Below are positions 56,336 through 64,000 of a stretch of 64,000 nucleotides of DNA, piece after piece. The notes beneath the pieces were generated by a model. It saw nothing but the letters and a program-made list of their open reading frames with translations, made no database searches and was not told where the DNA came from. The stretch is taken from contig RSEE01000154.1 of NCBI GenBank assembly GCA_003971905.1, positions 1 through 64,000 of the forward strand, written 5' to 3'. The position numbers were made by a program, and so were the translations under genes. The DNA is from Moniliella sp. 'wahieum' (lineage: Eukaryota > Basidiomycota > Moniliellomycetes > Moniliellales > Moniliellaceae). Position 1 is the first letter of the stretch. Every line of letters starts with the position of its first letter.

Positions 56336-56784
56336 GGCAGTGGGGAATACACAGGCCTATGATCCATCCCAGTGGGCAGATGCACATGCGATGTTATACT
56401 ATGGGTCCCATGTTGATGCACGGGAAAACGCAGACGAGCCAGGAAAAGAGGAAGAAGGTTCCGACGACCTGGGTAATACGCGCTCCGCACCTCTCGTCGC
56501 CTCTCCCCACCGATGGATGAGGCAATTAAACCGAGCGCCATCCTAGATCTACGGCAAGGCGAGTTGGTACGCAAGTAGTTACCAGTCACTAGTTACTGGT
56601 TACTGGTTACAGTCCAGCATTAGAGTAAAATATGGAATGGAATGAGACCTAGAGAGGCTGAGGTTGAAGCTGTATGGGTGGCTAGACGGCCCACTTGCTT
56701 GCGCGTGTACCTGTTGCGCGCGGTGCCGATGAGGAGGAGGACGAAGATGAGGACGCGGGTGGGGGATGCTTGCCCCCGCGTTTG

Positions 56785-56870
56785 CTGGGGCGAGAAGCGG
56801 GACGAGAAGCGGACGAGAAGCGGGACGAGAAAGCGGGACGAGAAGCGGGACGAGAAGCGGGACCGGGGGC
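56785..56870. repeat. GAGAAGCGGGAC dodecamer array
   Basis: About seven tandem copies, with unit length varying between 11 and 13 bases. Confidence 0.88.
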
Positions 56871-56923
56871 GGCCGGGGCGTGTTTAGACGCAGATGGTAG
56901 CGAGTGCGAAGGGGGATTCGACG

Positions 56924-58884
56924 CTAAAGGCAACACAGGCGAAATACCAGCTCAAACGAAGCTACCAACGGCGACAAGTCCATTGGCATAGCGCGAGGAA
57001 TGTCCTGTTTAGTCGCATGGGGTTGAAACGCGATACGCGTCTGTGCATCGTACTGTACCACCAAATATTCCCATTCCCCGTCGGTCGAGGAACACTTTTG
57101 CTAAACTCTCCAGAAACGCCGTGAAGAGTAACATTGCTTGTGCCCGATCGTCCGCTTGGCCGGGCCAGGGAACAAAGGTGCAGCCCCGATCGTCTTGAGT
57201 ACCGTCCGGAGCTTTTTACGTTGCGTTTTGCTCATTAGTGCTCGTCCAATTCGCTCGTCTAGCCGTTGCCGTCCCCGCGGCCCAAAATACGTCGCGTCCA
57301 ACTTGATCTCCCCGGTTGCGGCACGAGGCACGGTGGTGAGTCTGCGATAGGGAGTAATATGGGGCTCCACCTTCTCTTTCTCTTTCTCTTTCTCCTTCTC
57401 CTTCTCCTTCTCCATCGTCTCGTCGTCGTCGTCGTCGTCGTCGGACGAATCGAGAAAAATAACGTCCCGTTCCGCTCGTTTGGACGGGCGAGAATCGACA
57501 TCGTCAGTCGCGAACGTTTGTTGGATATGGTAGGATTCGAATGCGGTGCAGGGGTGTGGGGGGGCGGGGGCGGAGGCGGAGGGGGGAAAGTCGAGGTGGC
57601 ACGTCCGGCAATGGGCGGTGCACCAGGTCTATGTTCATCGCGAGATCGTTTGGGGAGGGGAGCGATTGCGCGTTGTGGCCGTTCCAAATGCGGTAGGGAA
57701 GGAGCAAATGTCGATGTAGAAGGGACGGGAGGGGTGAGGCGCAGGAGACGTGCGGAGGGGAGCATACTCGCGTTGAACGCGCCCGACAAGGCGGAGGGAC
57801 AAGAGCGGATCCAAGTCTGCCATCTCGGAATCCTCATCGTCCAGAATCTCAATGACAGCATGGCATCTTGGTTGCTATCGGTGCAGAGGCGCCATCCTTG
57901 GCCCTTGGTAGGTGGTGGCGTCGATCCAGTCGCCGAACCAGGAGGAGCTACTGAAGACACGCCAAATCGGAGCGACCATTGGTCCACGAGTGTTGTGCAA
58001 GCTACGCACGCCATCTTGGTCCGCGCAACTGGTCTTGGATGTAAAACGTAGTTACCCCCTCGGCCTCGGCAGAGACACTGCATTGACATCGTGTGTAAAC
58101 AGCGCCACGGGATATCTCTTGAATCGAGGCGGCGAGACGAACAATTTGATCATCGTGCTCTGGTGGATTCGCGGGGGGTCAGTTCTCGGTACTCAGTACC
58201 CAACGCTCCCCACACAACACAAAAGAAACGACAGCAAGCTGGGGGGTGAGGGGGGGGGGGACATACAAGGGATCGTTCGCGCTCGAGGGCATGCGCAATG
58301 GTTTGGACATGCAAGGACCAGCAGGCCTTGTCGACCTGCTGGCCGTTGGGCGGATGGCCCTGGTTCTGCCAGCGCAAGCGGCAGGCGGAGAGGACGAATC
58401 GACTACCAGCCTGGGCTCAAGTGCACGCCGGACCGCGCCGCCCGCGCGTCGTTGAGGACTTGAGGTGGTCCAGCTCCTTGATGAGACACGAGGCACGAGG
58501 AGCGCAACAAGCGCAGCCGCCTGCGGCCAGCGACGACAGCGCGCGGTTGTGGGTGAGGAGCACGTCGGCGCGGAGCACATGGAGCAGCTTGAGGCAGGGG
58601 GGCTCCATGAGCACGTGGTGTCCAGGAGAAAGTAGGTGTGCAGGCGGCCGTCGCCGGCGGCAGGGAGCGTGGGCACGACGCCACGCGCCGAGGCTGCGGC
58701 GCCGGCAGCGAGGGGCAGGCCGCGGGCCCGGGACGGGGGGGGCGTCGGGGGCAGCGTCGGGGGCGGTGTCCATGAGGTGGTCGTGCTCCCACCCGGTGGC
58801 GGTGGCGGTCCAGCGCACAGGCCCCGCCGCGGCGGATGGCCAGCGGCGTGGGCGTGCGTTGGCCCAGTCGGCGTATGTGGCCAT
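56924..58884 (-). CDS. PIN-domain protein, possibly Swt1-like
   Basis: A likely PIN-fold endoribonuclease. The ATG at 58884 starts MATYADWANARPRRW. A first strand with the catalytic Asp follows, YFLLDT.VLMEPPCLKLLHV (about 58640), then CLIKELDHLKSST (about 58480) and KACWSLHVQTIAHALERER (about 58310). After an intron (about 58158-58269), DDQIVRLAASIQEISRGAV (about 58150) and, across a frame change, LFTHDVN and AEAEGVTTFYIQDQL provide the other acidic residues of a PIN site. A basic and Glu/Lys-rich region with poly-Asp (57364-57443) precedes a C-terminal part with YDAQTRIAFQPHATKQDI and stop at 56924. Swt1 has a central PIN domain in mRNP surveillance, but the match is by fold motifs only. 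Confidence 0.45.
57364..57443. repeat. TTTCTC/CTTCTC and GTC repeats
   Basis: A hexamer run coding a Lys-Glu repeat on the minus strand, then about eight GTC triplets coding poly-Asp, all inside the PIN-domain gene. Confidence 0.9.
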
Positions 58885-59269
58885 GGATGGCTGTGGCCGT
58901 CGGGGGGTAACGGAGTGCGTTTGTTTGCCTGCCAGAATTGTACTCCAGTTGCCGATTTAGCCGCCGCCTGAAACGTGCACATACACGCACTGGACAGCGG
59001 AGGCCGCAACCCTAGCCCCGCCCGCGTGCGTTCCGCCGGCGCAGTTCCGCCTGTCATTTAACCACGCGGCGCGCAGCCCTGCGCTCCCTCGCTGCTCCTC
59101 CCCTCCGCCTCCTCCGCGCCGCCCAGGATGTGAGCACGCGAGCCGCCACCGCCGCCGCGCGAGCCATCCCACCACCACCTCCATCCCCACCCCCCCCACC
59201 ACCACCGCGCCCACGCCGCCTGCCCGCCCCGCACGCGCAAGGCCGCCCCCCCCGACTCTGCCCGCTCCA

Positions 59270-60359
59270 ATGCCCGCGCCAGAAGGCCAAGACCGCCCCT
59301 GCGCCGGCCCCACCCCCGCTCCTGCTCCCGGAGCTTCTGCCCGAGGCCACCATCGCCCAGAACACGACCGTGCCTGCGCCCTGCCTGCCCTTGACCTCAA
59401 GCACGCCCTTGCCCATCTCACCCAGACCGACGCCGCTTTGCCAAGCTCTCGCCGCGGCACCACCCTCAAGCCCTTTACCGACATGGACCAGGGCAAGGTG
59501 TCCGAGATCAATGTGTACAAGTACCTGGGCCATTCCATCTTGGGCCAGCAGATCAGTTGGAAAGCAGCACGAAGTGTCATCTACAGTTTTGCCGTCGTCT
59601 TCATCCCTCCCTCCCGGCCGATCCCGACTTTGATACGGGTCCAAACGGGAAGACTGGCCGTGGCCGACGCCGCACCAGGTCTTACGCGCCAAGGAGGAGG
59701 AGTTGCGCGCGGCCGGCCTGAGCGGACAAAAAGTCAAGTACATCCGTGACGTTTCGATTCATTTTGCGGATGGCCGCTTGGTGGCGGCTGAACTGCTGCG
59801 CTTACCGCAAGAAGAGGCGGTCAAGGCACTGGTTCAAATCAAAGGCGTAGGCATCTGGACCGCAGAAATGCTTTTGATGTTTGCGCTGCGTCTGCCTAAC
59901 TTGCCCCGTTGGCGACTTGGGCATCCAGCGCGGCATGCTCCACTTCTTCACCGCCACGTCCCTGGACGAGATGGTGGTGCACCCAGGCAAGCTCCGTGCA
60001 GCTACTTCTTCGCCCCAGAAAAAGAAGACAACCAAGACGAAGCAGACGGCCGAGCTGGCGTCTCAACCCCAACAAGAACTTGGATCCCAAGAACTCAGCG
60101 TCGAGGCTACGCTGGATGCGAGTGAGAAGTTAGGGGACCTCCACCTACATGCCCATCAACCCACCTCTCTCGCCAGGTAGTGCTGCCCGCCCTTTACCCC
60201 CTGCCCGAGGGGATGACACTGACGATGCTCAAGAGCCGCGCAAACGGCAACAAAGTCAAGGGACAGTACCTCACACCCGAGGAGATGCGCAAACTAGCTC
60301 AGCCTTGGGAACCCTACCGTAGCGTGGGCGCGTACTTGATGTACGCACTCAAAGATTGA
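59270..60359 (+). CDS. MAG1: AlkA/MAG1-type DNA-3-methyladenine glycosylase
   Basis: A base-excision repair enzyme that removes alkylated purines. The core has VYKYLGHSILGQQISWKAAR (about 59510), LSGQKVKYIRDVSIHFADGR (about 59720), the helix-hairpin-helix VQIKGVGIWTAEMLLMFAL (about 59830) and the GPD-type segment PVGDLGIQRG with the catalytic Asp (about 59910). The C-terminus has EGMTLTMLKSRANGNKVKGQ and ends EPYRSVGAYLMYALKD, stop at 60357-60359. An extra Lys/Gln-rich insert (about 60000-60125) follows the GPD segment. An intron probably ends at 60177 (CCAG), just before the VVLPALYPLPEG exon. The start is uncertain: the region upstream to 59130 is an open Pro-rich frame without a good ATG. 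Frame changes near 59460, 59585, 59700 and 59910. Confidence 0.87.
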
Positions 60360-60498
60360 CCCCCCCCCCCTCCCGCAGCGATAGCCTCCTTTTTTCTCTG
60401 TTTGTTTTGGCACAAAAAGACCGATTTGGCAATGGATACGGATAATCTACCATCGCTCGTTGTATATAATGATGCGCGCTTGGGCTGGCGAACAAAAA

Positions 60499-61258
60499 TC
60501 AAATCGTTCCCATCCGATCCGAAGGGGAGCAGGTGCGTACGCAACGTGTTTCTACTGAGCTGCTGACTGTTTTCTTGGACGGGTGTCCCCAGGGGGTCGT
60601 CCTGGGGCGGCTTTGTCGTTGATGTATCCGATGCGGACAGTAGTTAAGCCTCTCGCCGGGGTAAAACAGAGGCGCCTGTGGCAGATTGAAGGTGTGATGG
60701 TAAGCCGGCTTCAAGGCTTCAATCGTATGCACTAACCGATCTGGGCAGCAGTAACACAGTGTCTGAAGTCTTCGGGGTTCAGGGACGGAGAGTGGTACGA
60801 TATTCGAGTTACTAAGGACAACCACTGCCCGAGCTGGGACTTGGCTCTTGACTGCAGTGGGACTTGAGGCGACGGTGGCTTGAGAAGGCTCCACACGCAG
60901 CTTGGCTGTCTGAAGAGCTGAGAGACGACCGTGGACAGTGGAGAGCGATGACGCAGCTACTACTATACAGAGGAACCGAGGGTGCCTGTACGGGATGAAT
61001 TGGCGAGGACAGGTGATGACATAAAGGGCCGTAGGGAAAGCCCACGACCCTGGCATGGCTCACAGACAGGGATACAAAGGGAAATACATACAAGAGAGGA
61101 AGGATTCGGAGGGCAGGAGAGATCAAGGGGGGGCGGTTGCCGCTAGGACAACCTACTTGGACAGAGAAACTTAGGTAAACGGGCACGGGGCGACTATAGT
61201 ATCGTTGCCGGCAAAAATGGTACTGACATTTCGGTGGCACGATTGTTGTGGCCACCAA
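60499..61258 (-). CDS. Hypothetical protein, weak
   Basis: Two overlapping minus-strand frames (185 and 148 residues) include plausible segments such as AKLRVEPSQATVASSPTAVK. No domain is recognised. An N-terminal hydrophobic stretch could be a signal sequence. It may equally be non-coding. Confidence 0.22.
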
Positions 61259-61739
61259 AACATTAGCTTTTTGGTATGGGGCAACTCCGAGTCGTTTCGC
61301 ACGAATGCAACGGCATCACTCGGGCCACTGTACATGTACATGATTTCACCACAACGATGGTCGAACTTGGTTTTGGACGCTGGTCATTGGGACGCCTGGG
61401 ATGGGGCAAATTGGTGAGGGAGGCGAAGGGCGCGCGTTGGCTCAGCTAGGCTCGTCAGCCCGTCTTGGCTCGTGACACTGTACAAATCGTCAAAGCAAAC
61501 GAAATGGGGAGCTCTGGCATAGTGAGAAAAAGGTGCGATCTGAAAGGATCATATGGCGTATAAGAGAGGTACACGGGTGACTACCGCTGGTGAGGAGAGT
61601 AAGACCGGAAGCCTCACCGCTTCCCTTTCTAAGCCCCCTCCAATCACGAGGAGAGGGTGGCACGGCCTTTGGTGATCAAGGAGCACGGGTGCGTACCGCG
61701 CATCAACTTCTCGTATTTTCATGTGCGAAGACTGCCCGC

Positions 61740-64000
61740 TCAGTGGGTGGGGGGGGCGGACGGGACCGAGCTGTCGGTGATGTTGTGATAGATCAGGCCA
61801 AGCGACGCTTGCAGGGTCTTTTGGTTGACTGCAGATGCACCAAGGCTTCCACGCTTGATCTTGACGGATTGGACGACGACTACAACAACCATGCATGCGA
61901 ATGACGTACCAAGTGAGAGTGCACCAGAGAGTGTATACTTCATCCTGTGTGTGTCAGGCAGCACGTGTGAGAACTAGGCAGTGTCGGAATTGTGGGAAAC
62001 ACCCAACCGAATCCAGGGGAGAGGGGGGGGAGTAAGGGGAGGTAGTAACATACGAGAGCCAGTAGTTGCGCTGACGCGGACGGTTGAAGCAGAATGAGAA
62101 CACCAGGCCAAAGAAGATCCAGGAAGTGTAACTAATCGAGTTATTGGTCGTCCAGTTGGAAATACATCCAAAGATCACAGGCACAACGATCCAGGCTGGT
62201 TGGAAGCGGTAATAGATCATTGGGCTCCAACGCGATAGGGCATAGATAGGGAGAGGCAGCAAAACACCAATCAGGAACCCATACAAAGTCCAAGAGTAGA
62301 GTCGCAAAAGCCATCGTAAGGACCCCCCCGCCCCAGTACAAAATGTCGTTCTCGTATCCAAATAAATCGGATACAACTTCGTTGTTGGACAAGTCGATTG
62401 ATCTATCTTGCTTGGTAAGGGTGTCTTGCATCGTCCAGAACCCAGCATGAGCCAGACCACAGACAAGCTGCACGCCAACTTGCGTAAGAAAGTTGACCCG
62501 AGGAGGAATCTTGAAGTAGTGGCACAGCTTGGAGCCACCGGCAAGAGCGCCGCTTGCTGGACGACATTGTTGCTGAACAGGCTGAACAAGACGAGGCTGG
62601 AGGTATTGTGCTTAAACATGAGGCCTGCAAGGAGGCATGAAAAATGCCGAAGGGAAATTTGGATCCCTGTGATGCCCTGGACCAGGCAGATCGGAACAAT
62701 AACACCACACCCACCAGAAGTGCGACAAGCAGGCCCATACCGGCAGCCCAGTCCGGTACACATGAATCACAGGGATGCAACAGGCGACGCATAGAATAAA
62801 CAGTACAAGGTTCCACCAAGCGGGTACCTGCTTATAGTTGGTGAGGATGGCACGGGTGTGGGGATCGTACGCGTTAGCTGGTTTACGTCGTACCCAGTGG
62901 ATGATATCTTTCCCATGGAAGAGTCCAACATGCACCAACACCGACGCCACCGCAATAAAGGAAAAGAAAATAGCCACAACAGACATGGCAGTCAGGTATG
63001 GGAGCGAGTGACGGTTGTACTCATCGGATGAAAACCAACATGTTCCTCGAGGGTACGGTCACCCACATGGATGCTCGGGTACTGGTACGGAACCGCTTTG
63101 GTATCTTCCTCGTACGGATAGGAATAGGAAAATGGAATGTTACCCATGTGCTGGGTGTTGGTACACATCAGTACCACGCCCAGCACGCATCCACCCAAAA
63201 TCACCCCACCCAACACGCACACCAGAACGTATCGCGGTACAATCAGGGGCGACACGCCCGCCGTCACGACCTCGTACCAATCGAATGAGAGCATGTGCAG
63301 GCCCAGCCCACCGTCGCCACCAAACATGAGGTTGACAGGGAACGAATGGGGTGCAATCCAAGCTAAGAAACTGAATGTCTGAAACGGTATGAAAAACAAT
63401 CGTGGTACCAATTCCCATACGGAGATGAGTCCCAGCGCACCCCAGAACACGTATCGTATAGGCCAGTGGGTGACCCGGATGCCATGCAAAGCGGTCAGTA
63501 CAGCTGCTGTCTCCAGCTGCACTGGCCAAACCATTGGCTCGGGCCAAACAAGTACTTTTTGAGCCAGATGGGAAAGAGGGAAGCCGAGGAGAGGAGCGGT
63601 AATCGAGAGCAGAAAGATAAACCCCTGTTGCCATTGCGTTGCCGCATTATCCATCGCTCCGTCATTGTCGATGGCGACATTGCGTGCCTTCGCCCAGGCT
63701 GTCAGCAACAAAAGTGTCTGGTTGGGACCAGTGGTGATACCAGCAATGACGGTAAGCAGCCTAGAAAAGCCAGGAGGGGGTTAGACAGTTGGTCGACTAG
63801 GAGAGGAATGATCTGGGGAGAGAGTAGGAAGATAAAAAAAGAAAACGTACGCATGTTCCTTACAATTGAAAGGCCCTGGATTGAAAAAACGCTTGTAGGG
63901 CCAATGGTCCGGGTACGGGATCTTGGACATGAGCAGGCCGAATCCATATGCAAAGGGCTGGATAAGCACAGATCCTACCAACATCGAAGCATCACCACTT
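61740..64000 (-). CDS. OPT-family oligopeptide transporter, 5' end outside window
   Basis: A proton-coupled plasma-membrane importer of small peptides. The visible part starts inside the protein (FAYGFGLLMSKIPYPDHWPY) and has the family signature NPGPFNCKEHAYV (about 63870). An intron follows (about 63762-63850). Then come AGITTGPNQTLLLLTAWAKA, multiple hydrophobic spans, FPVNLMFGGDGGLGLHML, and a further intron (about 62995). IIHWVRRKPANAYDPHTRAI and QPAWIVVPVIFGCISNW follow, then SFCFNRPRQRNYWLS. The last intron (61945-62053) leads to MKYTLSGALSLGTSFACMVV and the stop at 61740. Frame changes near 62680, 62500, 62330 and 62290. The substrate is not determinable. Confidence 0.92.

Larger units (their letters stand above)
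54488..56923. other. Repeat-rich intergenic stretch
   Basis: About 2.4 kb without a supported gene. It contains an aaagggac octamer array (55089-55160), clustered atcgat/cgatta motifs (55928-55970), cctcaggcctgagg-type palindromes (56150-56240), a gcgggggat nonamer array (56286-56335) and a gagaagcgggac dodecamer array (56785-56870). Confidence 0.7.

Overview
The window is nuclear DNA of a GC-rich filamentous or yeast-like fungus, probably Dikarya and possibly a basidiomycete. Three things point there: spliceosomal introns of roughly 50-320 bases, fungus-specific families (SSD1, KISH, fungal NADP-glutamate dehydrogenase, OPT transporter, pepsin-like protease), and long intergenic stretches of simple repeats. 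No prokaryotic features, CRISPR arrays or autonomous transposons were seen.

Layout: 1-1390 holds two adjoining tandem arrays (about 40 bp and about 140 bp units), followed by an 80 bp direct repeat and weak hypothetical fragments up to 4.3 kb. Then come a predicted secreted protein built of repeated modules (4948-6526, -), SSD1 (7920-12827, +), a 2.8 kb repeat-rich spacer, a secreted aspartic protease (15733-17312, +), RNA polymerase I subunit RPA135 (18121-22116, -), complex III subunit QCR10 (22863-23448, -), a possible WAPL-type protein (23836-27542, -), KISH/TMEM167 (27769-about 28160, +), a secreted GMC oxidoreductase (29603-31698, -) and a 4 kb gene-poor stretch.

The right half is dense in housekeeping genes: STE14 (36000-36791, -), coatomer alpha (37104-40972, +), NSUN5/RCM1 (41125-43126, -), RAD3/XPD (43411-45973, +), an F-box protein (46349-47777, +), BUB3 (48189-49500, -), SEC18/NSF (about 49673-52215, -), NADP-glutamate dehydrogenase (52880-54487, -), a PIN-domain protein (56924-58884, -), an AlkA/MAG1 DNA glycosylase (about 59270-60359, +) and a partial OPT oligopeptide transporter (61740-64000, -). 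Two pairs share short divergent promoters: STE14/coatomer and NSUN5/RAD3. The housekeeping genes serve secretion (COPA, SEC18, KISH, STE14), rRNA and transcription (RPA135, RCM1, RAD3) and genome maintenance (BUB3, MAG1, possibly WAPL). The secreted protease, GMC enzyme and OPT transporter suit extracellular digestion and peptide uptake.

Important caveat: nearly every conserved gene changes reading frame at one or more single-base indels, even essential ones. This looks like uncorrected consensus error rather than decay, so CDS coordinates are gene spans and not clean open frames.
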